Shown: positions 46,169-55,136, counted from the stretch's first letter. The stretch is DNA of 64,000 nucleotides from Halomonas sp. (GCF_011050415.1 NZ_DRFS01000025.1:1-64000); one strand, 5' to 3'. The notes: generated by a model from the sequence alone, not told the origin. Made by a program: numbers and translations.

Positions 46169-46836
46169 TGACCGCCTTTGCTCCTATCGCCACGCTGGCG
46201 ACGCCCTGCACGCTGCTTGAAACCGATGACCTCACCATCGCTACTCAAAAACTCTTACTCGATGGTGAAAGCATCCCAGGTGGCGTGGTACTGCATCATC
46301 ACATCGTTACCGCTGGCGGCTTCTTCTTCATCGATGTACCCGTCGCGCACATGCTCGCCCTAGACCTGGATGACAGCACCATTATCCGCCTGTCCGACAC
46401 CGACCACGGCGAGCGATACGGCATCGTTTTCAAGCATTACCACCACGCCCTGGCCTACCTCGCCAAGCACTACGGCCTTGCCCAGGCCATCGACCGCGCC
46501 CCTGCATCTACCGACGCCTCCCCTAGTTCATCGGTGATTGTGGTACCGGCGTATCTATCCACACCCCCACGACTAACGCGCCGTCCGTTATCCACAACGG
46601 CCTTTAGCCCTTTTGGAGTTATCCACATGAGTAAAAAACAGCCCATCCGCGTGTTTCTCGACCCTGAAACACACAGCCGCCACCTCATTCAGGCGGGCAC
46701 CAACGGCCTGACCTCCTCAGCCCTATCAGAACGGCTGATTGAGTACGGCCTTGCCCAACTGGAACGCGGCGAAAAAGCACCGCTGGAAGCCCTTGCCCGT
46801 GCCGCCTCCCCCGCTCCCCACGGCAACGAGGCCTGA
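46168..46836 (+). CDS. Inovirus protein of unknown function; possible internal start at 46627
   Basis: Open frame 46141..46836; internal ATG with ggag SD gives MSKKQPIRVFLDPETHSRHLIQAG... Confidence 0.55.
   Translation: MTAFAPIATLATPCTLLETDDLTIATQKLLLDGESIPGGVVLHHHIVTAGGFFFIDVPVAHMLALDLDDSTIIRLSDTDHGERYGIVFKHYHHALAYLAKHYGLAQAIDRAPASTDASPSSSVIVVPAYLSTPPRLTRRPLSTTAFSPFGVIHMSKKQPIRVFLDPETHSRHLIQAGTNGLTSSALSERLIEYGLAQLERGEKAPLEALARAASPAPHGNEA
46555..46627 (+). promoter_or_regulatory. DnaA-box-like cluster
   Basis: CTATCCACA 46555-63, TTATCCACA 46588-96, TTATCCACA 46619-27; related boxes at 45513 and 45544. Confidence 0.6.
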
Positions 46837-46859
46837 TCCTGTGCCCCCTGCCCGTCATC

Positions 46860-46979
46860 CGTCGCCCTTCGGTCGCACGGCGTACTTAGCCCGCCCCGGT
46901 GCGGCTGTCATACCCGAGGCACGAGCGGTTGACAGCCGTGCCGGGGTGGGCTGCCGTGCAGAAAGACCGAAGGGCCACG
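46860..46979. repeat. ~120-nt long imperfect inverted repeat (large hairpin)
   Basis: CCCTTCGGTC/GACCGAAGGG; GCACGGC/GCCGTGC; AGCCCGCCCCGG/CCGGGGTGGGCT; GGCTGTCA/TGACAGCC. Confidence 0.9.
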
Positions 46980-47212
46980 GAGGGCGGGTTGGGGCACCCC
47001 CCTGCCTCGATTCCCGAGCTCTGAGGGAGCGGGGCCAGCGGTGCCTCCACGGGCTGGACTATGCACGCGCCGCCACCTACTACGCCCAGGCTGAATACCT
47101 GGCACTAGTACAAAGCGGCATTACACCTGAAACCACTGAGCTAGCCATTCTCGCGGACTACTGCCTAACCCAAGCCGCCAGAACCCAACGCTAACGAAAA
47201 GGAACCACCACC

Positions 47213-47548
47213 ATGATCAACACCATTCAAGCCCACGTTATCGGTGCCTCTCGCTACAAGATGGATAACGGCGTCCAAGGCGCCAAAATTTCCATTATGC
47301 AAGCCGCCTCAGCCGAGAACGAAAACGCTATTGGCAATCAGGTCAGCGTCATGACAGCGCCTTATGACATTTTCGACCAGCTACACGCCGCTGCCCCGCA
47401 CATGCCCTGTGCCATGGAGCTAGATATCGAACTGCGCACCTCCTCCGCGGCTGCCGGTGGCAAAACCGTACTTCACGTACTTGCCGCCCGCCGACCCAAC
47501 GCCACCGGTAGCCAGCAACAACCGGCTACCACCAGCGACAAAAAATAG
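47213..47548 (+). CDS. Putative inovirus ssDNA-binding protein
   Basis: Position before coat genes; ~110 aa with low-complexity C-terminal tail. Confidence 0.55.
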   Translation: MINTIQAHVIGASRYKMDNGVQGAKISIMQAASAENENAIGNQVSVMTAPYDIFDQLHAAAPHMPCAMELDIELRTSSAAAGGKTVLHVLAARRPNATGSQQQPATTSDKK

Positions 47549-47559
47549 GATTTTGAGCC

Positions 47560-47658
47560 ATGGACACTTCTGAGCTTTCCGGTCTGTGGCTCCTGGTTTA
47601 TTGCGTCGGTCTCGTTCTCGCCTTCGGGATCGGCGCGGTAAGTGGGGGCCAACGATGA
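47560..47658 (+). CDS. 32-aa single-TM inovirus protein
   Basis: MDTSELSGLWLLVYCVGLVLAFGIGAVSGGQR; ATGA-coupled to next ORF. Confidence 0.6.
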   Translation: MDTSELSGLWLLVYCVGLVLAFGIGAVSGGQR

Positions 47659-47771
47659 ACGATCCAAGCCTAACGTTTGTTGTTGGTTCTCTTTTCACGT
47701 CCTATGCCCTCGGTTGGGCCTTCGGACACATCGTCGTTATCACTAAGAAGTTTATGGAGTCAGTCACATGA
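47655..47771 (+). CDS. 38-aa single-TM inovirus protein
   Basis: MNDPSLTFVVGSLFTSYALGWAFGHIVVITKKFMESVT; ATGA-coupled to coat gene. Confidence 0.6.
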   Translation: MNDPSLTFVVGSLFTSYALGWAFGHIVVITKKFMESVT

Positions 47772-48016
47772 CCATGAAAGCACTCTTCCAAAACGCAAAA
47801 AACGCTGTTCAGTCCACCAAAGTCCAAGCCGTTACCGGTGCCACGCTTGCCATGGCAGCCGTAGGTAGCGCTCATGCAAGCGCAGAAGCGGCCTTCTCTG
47901 AAGTCTCCGCCTCGGGTGCTGAAATGGCCGGTTATGCATGGCCGGTCGTTGCTTCGATCACCGCCGCGCTTATCGGTATCAAGTTGTTTAAGAAGTTTGC
48001 TAACCGCGCCTCTTAA
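47768..48016 (+). CDS. Inovirus major coat protein precursor
   Basis: Signal peptide ending AVGSAHASA; short mature peptide with one TM and basic C-terminus KLFKKFANRAS. Confidence 0.88.
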   Translation: MTMKALFQNAKNAVQSTKVQAVTGATLAMAAVGSAHASAEAAFSEVSASGAEMAGYAWPVVASITAALIGIKLFKKFANRAS

Positions 48017-48038
48017 TACCGCTAAGCAAGGGACAACC

Positions 48039-48062
48039 AAGGGGCAGAAATGCCCCTTTTTA
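48039..48062 (+). terminator. Rho-independent terminator after major coat gene
   Basis: aaGGGGCAgaaaTGCCCCttttta. Confidence 0.85.
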
Positions 48063-48077
48063 TATCGCGAGGGGAAC

Positions 48078-49802
48078 ATGATTAAAAAAGCCGTTTTACC
48101 CTTATTAACAGCGCCTTTTTTAATGGTGTTTGCTGATTTTACTGAGGCTCAAACTTTTGTAGGCTATGTACGTCAAGGCTATTGTAGACCTGATGCCTCT
48201 CAACCTCATAATGTTATACCAGTGTCTGAATGTTCAGCTGAAGCTGTTAGAGCGGCTAATATCTGGTTGGGTCTTAATCCGCCGCCTAACTCTGGCTTTT
48301 ATTCCTATGAATTAACTTCTCCTTCAAAATATCGCCCTAATAGCAGTAGCACTTGTAGTTCTGTTGGTCTTACTTGTGTTTATGTGGCTATGTCTTTTTT
48401 TGAAAGATTTTCTGATATTCCAGAGGGCTATTATGGTTCCCAGTTAACTGATGAACAGTGTGCAACAAATAATAATGGAACCTTTACCACTTCTGACCCT
48501 AGTGTTTATAACTATTTATCGTCTGGTGGTTCGGTAAGAGCTAATGGTGGTGCTTGTACTGTTAGTTCTACCGGCGGGGTTTCTGCTTGTACTGGTTCGG
48601 GTGAAACGCTCGAATGTACTATTAATGTCGAGTCTACCTCTACGGGTGAATTTTCAACTCCGGGCGTTGGTATTGATGGCTCTCTACAGCCTTCCTCCCC
48701 TTCCGTACCTGATGAAACGCCTAATATCCCCAGCTATTTAACGCCTCTTCCTGGCGGTTGTTCCGATGCTTCAAATTGTTTAACTATTGGCGAAACGTCC
48801 TATGTCGTTGATTGGAGTACGGCGCCTGACTACTTCTCTTATGTTGATTCTAATGGTGTTGTTCGTCGTAATCCCTCTGGCGGCGGTGGTGGTGATACTG
48901 GTGGCGGTGATTCTGGTAACGGCAACGGCGATAATCCTGGTGGTGGCGGTTCGGGCGGTGGCTCAACGGTGCCCGATTTTGAATTTGATGACTCCGGCAT
49001 CATTGAGGCTATTCGTTCGTCTGGCCAATCAAACCGCAACTCCATTAATGCCCTCTCCAACGATGTGACGGGAGCCATCCGCAACCAGACCAACGACCTA
49101 AACGCGGCAACTTCTGCCCAAACCGAATCCCTTAACAACACCATCAACTCTCAAACGTCTGAGCTCGTCACCCAGGGCGACCGCCAGACCGGTAGAGTCA
49201 CCACAGCCATTACCGCTCAAACGCAATCTGTTCAGAACACCCTCGATAACCAAACACGCAGCCTCAATAGCACCCTGGAAGGGATGCAAAAAGCCATTGT
49301 TGATGGCCTCAAAAACGTGACCGTCCGTTTCTCTGGCGGTGGTGGCGGTGGAGGTTCATCGGGTGGTGGTGACGGCGATGGAGACGGGGAGGGTGACGGA
49401 GAAGATGAAGGCGCTGGTATTGATGGCTTTCTAGATAGCCTTATCGACAAGCTCGCCTCTCGCTTTACCGAAGATCTCGGAGACGGTAACGACCTGTTTA
49501 ATTCCTCAGACCTCGACGACACCCTTGACGGGATCGCCGCGCAAGAAGAACAGCACGCCGATGATGTGGGCAGCCTAATGGACGATATCGGCGATGGTGC
49601 TACTTCGGGCATTGCCGATCAGGTCACCTCTCGCCTTCCCTCGCTGCCTTCCGGTGGCTGCGTCCCTCTCCAGTTCGGCCCTATGGAAATCTCCTGTCAG
49701 GCGTTCAACACCATCAAGCTCTGGCTGACCTGGATTATCTATTTTTGGACGGTCGTCAGCATCGTCGACACCTTCTTTCGCTCTGAACAGAGGACGGCAT
49801 AG
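48078..49802 (+). CDS. pIII-like minor coat/adsorption protein
   Basis: Signal peptide, Gly-rich linkers, repeated NQT/SQT coiled region, C-terminal TM. Confidence 0.85.
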   Translation: MIKKAVLPLLTAPFLMVFADFTEAQTFVGYVRQGYCRPDASQPHNVIPVSECSAEAVRAANIWLGLNPPPNSGFYSYELTSPSKYRPNSSSTCSSVGLTCVYVAMSFFERFSDIPEGYYGSQLTDEQCATNNNGTFTTSDPSVYNYLSSGGSVRANGGACTVSSTGGVSACTGSGETLECTINVESTSTGEFSTPGVGIDGSLQPSSPSVPDETPNIPSYLTPLPGGCSDASNCLTIGETSYVVDWSTAPDYFSYVDSNGVVRRNPSGGGGGDTGGGDSGNGNGDNPGGGGSGGGSTVPDFEFDDSGIIEAIRSSGQSNRNSINALSNDVTGAIRNQTNDLNAATSAQTESLNNTINSQTSELVTQGDRQTGRVTTAITAQTQSVQNTLDNQTRSLNSTLEGMQKAIVDGLKNVTVRFSGGGGGGGSSGGGDGDGDGEGDGEDEGAGIDGFLDSLIDKLASRFTEDLGDGNDLFNSSDLDDTLDGIAAQEEQHADDVGSLMDDIGDGATSGIADQVTSRLPSLPSGGCVPLQFGPMEISCQAFNTIKLWLTWIIYFWTVVSIVDTFFRSEQRTA

Positions 49803-50153
49803 ATGGCACTTCCTGCTTTGCTCGGCATGGGCGCACTTATCAGCTTTATCACGCGCATTGTTGAATGGTTTGTTACCCGCATTGCCTCCCGCTTTACCAG
49901 CCGTTTAGCGGGCATGTTGGTATGGACCACGCTCTATATCACGTTGCTGGTCGCGCTCGCCTCCACCTTTGCGCTGATCATTAACGGGATCAACGCCTCT
50001 CTCCCTTCCGACCTCGCTAACGGTATGGGTGCCGTTAAACCTGACAACCTAGAAGCCTGTGTTGCCGCTATCTACAGCAGCAAGGTCGCTATGTGGGTCT
50101 TCCAGCAGAAAAAACAGTTGATCGACTGGGAGCAAGGGAGGCCCGTTCTCTAA
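49803..50153 (+). CDS. DUF2523 inovirus minor coat protein (pVI-like)
   Basis: Hydrophobic ~116 aa between pIII-like and Zot. Confidence 0.85.
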   Translation: MALPALLGMGALISFITRIVEWFVTRIASRFTSRLAGMLVWTTLYITLLVALASTFALIINGINASLPSDLANGMGAVKPDNLEACVAAIYSSKVAMWVFQQKKQLIDWEQGRPVL

Positions 50154-51214
50154 TGGCCGTTTACGTCGTCACCGGCAAACTCGGCGCCGGTAAAACCCTC
50201 GTCGCGGTGGGTAAGATCAAGGACAAGCTCAACCAGGGCTGTAAAGTCGCTACCAACCTGGACTTGAACCTGGATAAGCTGATTGGTGAACACGCCAAGC
50301 TGACCCGCTGCTACCGCATTCCTGATAAACCCGTCCTGGCTGACCTGGAATCTATCGGTACCGGTACCGACGACTACGACGAAAACAAAAACGGCTTACT
50401 GGTGCTGGATGAATGTGGCACCTGGTTTAACGCCCGATCCTGGAACGATAAAAGCCGCCAAGACGTTATCAACTGGTTTCTCCATGCTCGGAAATTGGGC
50501 TGGGATATCATTTTTCTGATTCAAGACTTGTCGATCATGGACAAGCAAGCCCGCGTCGCCCTGGCTGAGCATGTGGTGTATTGCCGTCGCCTGGACCGTG
50601 TTTCCGTCCCTTTCATTGGCGCGCTCTACTCGATGTTTGTCGGCTCCAAAATGCCCATGCCTAAAGTGCATCTAGGCATCGTCAAATATGGCGATTCCCC
50701 GCAAAGCCTCACCGTCGAGCGCTGGACGTACACCGGCCGCGCCCTCTACCCCGCTTACGACACCAAACAAGCCTTCTCTGACCACTACCCCCACGGCACT
50801 TATTCCGTGCTGCCGCCATGGCTGACCCACGGCAGGCATCGTGTGCCTCACAACGCGAGGTTCTACATGAAAATGACCCGTATCTACTGGAAACGCTTTA
50901 ACCGTCCGTTTCTCTCCCTGGCCTCGTTTGCGCTGGGCTGCTTTATCACCCTGTCGGTCTTGGTGGCCGATCGCGTTAACGCCCGATCGCCAGACGACAC
51001 CCCCGTAGCACCGTTAGAACTGCCCGACCTGAGTACTGCCCGCATCGCCAGCTTTAGCCAGTTTGGCGACCACACCACTTACCGCCTCATTGATAGCGAC
51101 CGCCAGTCCTTCACCACCGACGACCTTGCCCGCCAAGGCTTTGCCATCGTCCCCGTGAACGCCTGTCTTGTCCGCATAGAAAATGGAGTTACCCATGCTG
51201 AAATTCGCTGCTAA
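50153..51214 (+). CDS. Zot-domain assembly ATPase (pI-like)
   Basis: VYVVTGKLGAGKTLVAVGKIKDKL Walker A; LLVLDECGTWFNARSW Walker B; single TM. Confidence 0.93.
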   Translation: MAVYVVTGKLGAGKTLVAVGKIKDKLNQGCKVATNLDLNLDKLIGEHAKLTRCYRIPDKPVLADLESIGTGTDDYDENKNGLLVLDECGTWFNARSWNDKSRQDVINWFLHARKLGWDIIFLIQDLSIMDKQARVALAEHVVYCRRLDRVSVPFIGALYSMFVGSKMPMPKVHLGIVKYGDSPQSLTVERWTYTGRALYPAYDTKQAFSDHYPHGTYSVLPPWLTHGRHRVPHNARFYMKMTRIYWKRFNRPFLSLASFALGCFITLSVLVADRVNARSPDDTPVAPLELPDLSTARIASFSQFGDHTTYRLIDSDRQSFTTDDLARQGFAIVPVNACLVRIENGVTHAEIRC

Positions 51215-52625
51215 AACGTCTGCTGCTTTCGCCCTGGCCGCTTGCATCGCCACCAGCGCCCAAGCCACACCCATACAGATGCAAGACACCGACATTCGGG
51301 ACTTTGTGCGCTGGTACGTTGAGCAAACCGATACCCCGTTAGCCATCCACCCCACGGCCACGGGAACGCTCACGGTTTACGCCCCTAACGTACCGGATCA
51401 CCAGTTAGATGAATTCTTTCAAGGGGTGCTGAGTTCCCACGGCTACACGATCCTGCCGGGCAACCCACCGACTGTTGCCCCTGCTGATCAACGGCCAGCG
51501 ACGCCCAACACTCACCAACAAACACCAGGTGTTTTTTCTGCACCAGGCGCACACGATCCCGCTAACGTGTTCGCTAACGTGCCCACCCTCACACCACCAC
51601 CAGAACCCCAGGCAACACACCTGTTTTCGTTCGACAACGTTCGTGCTGACGACATTGCCCCACTGGTGACCAGCTTCCTGACCCAGAACGCCCAGGAAGG
51701 CACCACCATCCCGCGTGTGCAGGTACTCCATGCCTCGAATGCCATCTTAGCCAAGGGCCCAGAAAAACAGCTTGAGCAGCTGCAAGGATTCATCCCCCAA
51801 GTCGACGTCGCCCACCCTCAATTGCTTATTCAGGCGGTCATTTTTGAAACCGCTGACGGGGATACCTTCGATCTGGGCGTTTCGCTTGGCCGCGCTACCG
51901 GTAGCCGTGTCGCGGGTGGTTTTAACACCGCCAATCTCGGCACCTCGCTAGCATCCTCCGGTGGCACCTTCGGGATCTTCGACGGCGATATACTCGCGTT
52001 TGCCATCAACGCCTTACAGCGCGACTCACGCTCTAACGTGTTATCCACACCGCAAATTCTCACCCTCTCCGGTAAGCGGGGCACTATCTCCATTGGTCAG
52101 AATGTGCCGTTCGTCACTGGTCGTGTGACCGGCGAATCAGCCGACGTTAACAGCCCCTTTCAAACGATTGAGCGCCGCGACGTAGGCATACGCTTAAACG
52201 TGCTGCCAGTGGTCACCGCTTCCGGTCTAGTGATCATGGATATCACTACATCGGCTGACTCGCTCACCGATTCTGTGCTAGCCTCTGATATCATTACGAA
52301 TCAACGGCAAATCAATACCACCGTTCAGATACGTTCCGGCCAAACACTGCTGTTAGGTGGCCTCTCGTCACAGGATGACCGTTCACAGGTCTCCGGCGTT
52401 CCAGGCCTTTCCAGCGTCCCCGTTGCCGGTCGTCTATTCCAGAACGAATCCAACTCCCGCCAACGTACCAATCTGCACGTACTGTTGCAGGCGACGGTGC
52501 TTCCTCGCTTTGACCCTAGCCAGCTCGCGACAGCTTCCCATGCTAACCAAACGGTAGCCGGGCTGATCGCAACAAGCTGGCGGCAAGAGGTCGAGACCCT
52601 CCCTGTAACACGTCTCGCAGAGTAA
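51195..52625 (+). CDS. Secretin (pIV-like, type II/III secretion family)
   Basis: Signal peptide; LSTPQILTLSGKRGTISIGQNVPFVTG; QTLLLGGLSSQDDRSQVSGVPGLSSVPVAGRLF. Confidence 0.93.
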   Translation: MLKFAAKTSAAFALAACIATSAQATPIQMQDTDIRDFVRWYVEQTDTPLAIHPTATGTLTVYAPNVPDHQLDEFFQGVLSSHGYTILPGNPPTVAPADQRPATPNTHQQTPGVFSAPGAHDPANVFANVPTLTPPPEPQATHLFSFDNVRADDIAPLVTSFLTQNAQEGTTIPRVQVLHASNAILAKGPEKQLEQLQGFIPQVDVAHPQLLIQAVIFETADGDTFDLGVSLGRATGSRVAGGFNTANLGTSLASSGGTFGIFDGDILAFAINALQRDSRSNVLSTPQILTLSGKRGTISIGQNVPFVTGRVTGESADVNSPFQTIERRDVGIRLNVLPVVTASGLVIMDITTSADSLTDSVLASDIITNQRQINTTVQIRSGQTLLLGGLSSQDDRSQVSGVPGLSSVPVAGRLFQNESNSRQRTNLHVLLQATVLPRFDPSQLATASHANQTVAGLIATSWRQEVETLPVTRLAE

Positions 52626-52694
52626 TTAACCCAATCGAGCTAATGGCTCACTACAGCACATTTCAACATTTTCAAAATTACAGGGTTATAGGCT

Positions 52695-53987
52695 ATGGAA
52701 CGTTGGGAACGGTACTCTCTTGCGTCGCTCCAGCGAGGCGAACAGGATCAATACGGAAAACTGCTCATCAGCTCGCTAGGTCAGCGAGAAATGCACAATC
52801 TGCGCATTTTGAACGCGGGCGTGGATACGGTACGCCAGCTCTACCAAGGCAAACCGCAGCTTCCCCAATTCGATAAGATCATCAACGTCTACAACGAAGG
52901 CAAAGGTGCCACCATGCGTATCTTTGATCAGGAGTGGTCTGTAGGTGCCGGCGCAGCCGGTTCAGGCTTCCGCTACCGCCTCCAAAACAATGAGCTAGGC
53001 GCTATCGTCTTCTTCCAGGCACGGCACGTGAAGACCGAGAATACCGGTAGCCATCTAAAGATCGAGCTAAGCCCCCACTTCATCCAGGAGCGCTCCCCTC
53101 AGCAGTGCCAAAAGTTCATGGATATGATCGCCGCCTCTATGCTGACCCAAGTGGAGCCAGTGGGCGCAGCTATCCATCTAGCCCTGGATGTACAAGGCTG
53201 GGAGCCGCCTAAAAACTTCATGGAACGCTTTGTAACCCGCTCCAAGAAAATCATGCGGATCGATGGCGTCGACACCCTGGAATTTGCCCACGGCAACATC
53301 GCTACTACTTACGGACGCGGTGAAACCTATATGTTTGGTACGGCAGGGGCGCTGCAATGCTGTATCTACAACAAGACCCTGGAAGCCAAGCACCGCGACA
53401 AAATGCACTTCTGGGAAGGTATCTGGCAAAACGCTGTCGATGACGACCTCAACAGCACCTATAACCCTGAAGAAACCGTCTGGCGTATCGAGCTGCGTTT
53501 CCACCAGTCCGTACTCCGTGAGTACGCACAAGGCATCCCCTGCAACGTTGATACCGGTGAAGTGCTTGATCACAACCATGGCTTCAGCCGCTTCGTGGAC
53601 GTGGTGCCGCACCTTACCGGCCTCTGGCGTACCGCCATGCAATCCTACCGCCTGGACGCCCGCCGCAACCTAATCGATCCCGCATGGCAAGTGATGCAGG
53701 ATGACGCCCGTTTCTACTGTCACGAACCCGGCTTTATGTACAAGCGAGCGCGGAAAGCGCCTGGGCTCGGCAACGAAAAGAACGTAACCCTGGCGTTTGG
53801 CAACCTGATTAGCATCTACGCCCGCCAGGGTATCCGTACCGACCAGGCTATTACCTATCTCAAGCGCTCCGGTATGTGGGAAGACCTGGAGCAGTACTAC
53901 CGACGACGAGGCGTCAACACCGGCCAATTCCGACAGATCGTAGAACAGAAATTGATAGAACGAAGATTGGTAGGGAAAGCAGCGTAA
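52695..53987 (+). CDS. Inovirus replication initiation protein
   Basis: 430 aa upstream of integrase; resembles Pf1-type phage replication proteins. Confidence 0.75.
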   Translation: MERWERYSLASLQRGEQDQYGKLLISSLGQREMHNLRILNAGVDTVRQLYQGKPQLPQFDKIINVYNEGKGATMRIFDQEWSVGAGAAGSGFRYRLQNNELGAIVFFQARHVKTENTGSHLKIELSPHFIQERSPQQCQKFMDMIAASMLTQVEPVGAAIHLALDVQGWEPPKNFMERFVTRSKKIMRIDGVDTLEFAHGNIATTYGRGETYMFGTAGALQCCIYNKTLEAKHRDKMHFWEGIWQNAVDDDLNSTYNPEETVWRIELRFHQSVLREYAQGIPCNVDTGEVLDHNHGFSRFVDVVPHLTGLWRTAMQSYRLDARRNLIDPAWQVMQDDARFYCHEPGFMYKRARKAPGLGNEKNVTLAFGNLISIYARQGIRTDQAITYLKRSGMWEDLEQYYRRRGVNTGQFRQIVEQKLIERRLVGKAA

Positions 53988-54976
53988 TGAGCATTAAGAA
54001 AGCCAAAACCGGCTGGAAGGTGGATTTAATGCCAGAGGGCCGATACGGAAAGCGTGTCCGTAAAACATTCCGTACCCAGGCGGAAGCAAAGCGCTTTGAA
54101 GGCAAAATACTGGCTAAGGCTGCCAGTGGTGAAAGCTACGCCAGTCCTAAAAGGGATCGTCGAACCTTAAAAGACCTGATTAAGTTGTGGTTTGACTACC
54201 ATGGTCAGTCGCTAAAAGACGGTAATCGTCGTTACTCACAGCTAAATAATCTCGCTGATCTTATGGGCAACCCAACAGCCGCCACGATCACCCCCGTTGA
54301 CGCCTCAGAACTGCGTCAGAAACGCCTTGAATCGGGTATCACACCCAACACGGCCAATCATGACCATGCCCACCTACGCGCTGTGTTTAACCAACTCATC
54401 AGGCTAGGTGAATGGGAAAAAGCCAACCCCTTCGCAAAAATGCAGCCATTGCGCCTGGATGAAAAAGAGCTCGCCTACCTAACCGACGAAGATTTACGTC
54501 AACTATTTAATGTACTCGAAAAATCCAACAACCCAGACGTTGCGCTTATCACACGCCTCTGCCTAGCCACGGGAGCCCGCTGGAGCGAAGCCCAAACCCT
54601 ACGAGCAGAAATGCTAAGGAATGGCCGTGTCACTTTCACCGGCACTAAAAACGGTCGCAATCGCACCATACCGCTTAGCGAAGACCTTTTTAAAGCCATC
54701 ACCCATCACGGGCCAAGGATCGGAAGGGTATTCCGCACCAACGCGTATAAAGCGTTCTCCGCTGCGGTTATCGAGGCAGGAATACAGCTTCCCAGGGGGC
54801 AGAGAACTCACGTTCTCCGTCACACCTTCGCCAGTCACTTCATGATGAACGGTGGCGACGTGCTAACCCTACAGAATATTCTCGGTCACAGAACCATTGC
54901 CATGACGATGCGTTATGCACACCTGTCAGCCGACCATTTAGCCGATGCCATCAAGTACGCGCCAAAGCTCTGTTGA
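53987..54976 (+). CDS. Tyrosine recombinase integrase
   Basis: CLATGARWSEAQTL; HVLRHTFASHFMMNGGDVLTLQNILGHRTIAMTMRYAH. Confidence 0.95.
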   Translation: MSIKKAKTGWKVDLMPEGRYGKRVRKTFRTQAEAKRFEGKILAKAASGESYASPKRDRRTLKDLIKLWFDYHGQSLKDGNRRYSQLNNLADLMGNPTAATITPVDASELRQKRLESGITPNTANHDHAHLRAVFNQLIRLGEWEKANPFAKMQPLRLDEKELAYLTDEDLRQLFNVLEKSNNPDVALITRLCLATGARWSEAQTLRAEMLRNGRVTFTGTKNGRNRTIPLSEDLFKAITHHGPRIGRVFRTNAYKAFSAAVIEAGIQLPRGQRTHVLRHTFASHFMMNGGDVLTLQNILGHRTIAMTMRYAHLSADHLADAIKYAPKLC

Positions 54977-55104
54977 CACTTTGTTGACACTTTTGGAATA
55001 GCGCCCAATAAAAAGGGCCTAGCGATGTAAGCTAAGCCCTTGATATATTTGGTGCCGGTAGCCAGACTCGAACTGGCACACCCGTAAAGGCGGCGGATTT
55101 TGAA
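54964..55104. repeat. 141-bp direct repeat, right copy (integrase 3' end, terminator, tRNA 3' half)
   Basis: Matches 43752-43892. Confidence 0.95.
55005..55042 (-). terminator. tRNA-Leu terminator hairpin (near-copy at 43795-43831)
   Basis: AAGGGCTTAGC-ttacatc-GCTAGGCCCTTTTT on minus strand. Confidence 0.75.
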
Positions 55105-55136
55105 TCCGCTGCGTCTACCAATTCCGCCATACCGGC
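55050..55136 (-). tRNA. tRNA-Leu (anticodon CAA)
   Basis: GCCGGTATGGCGGAATTGGTAGACGCAGCGGATTCAAAATCCGCCGCC...GGTTCGAGTCTGG-type arm...ACCGGCACCA; CAA in anticodon loop. Confidence 0.95.

Larger units (their letters stand above)
43838..55104. mobile_element. Inovirus (filamentous phage) prophage integrated in tRNA-Leu
   Basis: tRNA-derived direct repeats; major coat, pIII-like, DUF2523, Zot, secretin, replication protein, tyrosine integrase. Confidence 0.93.

Noticed and set aside
46739-47194. ORF 46739..47194 as a confident gene
   Set aside because: It runs through the long hairpin; only the C-terminal part (GLDYARAATYYAQAEYLALVQSGIT) looks protein-like and the start cannot be placed.
50153-51214. 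Zot domain as evidence of a virulence toxin
   Set aside because: In inoviruses this is the pI-like assembly ATPase; nothing here supports toxin function.
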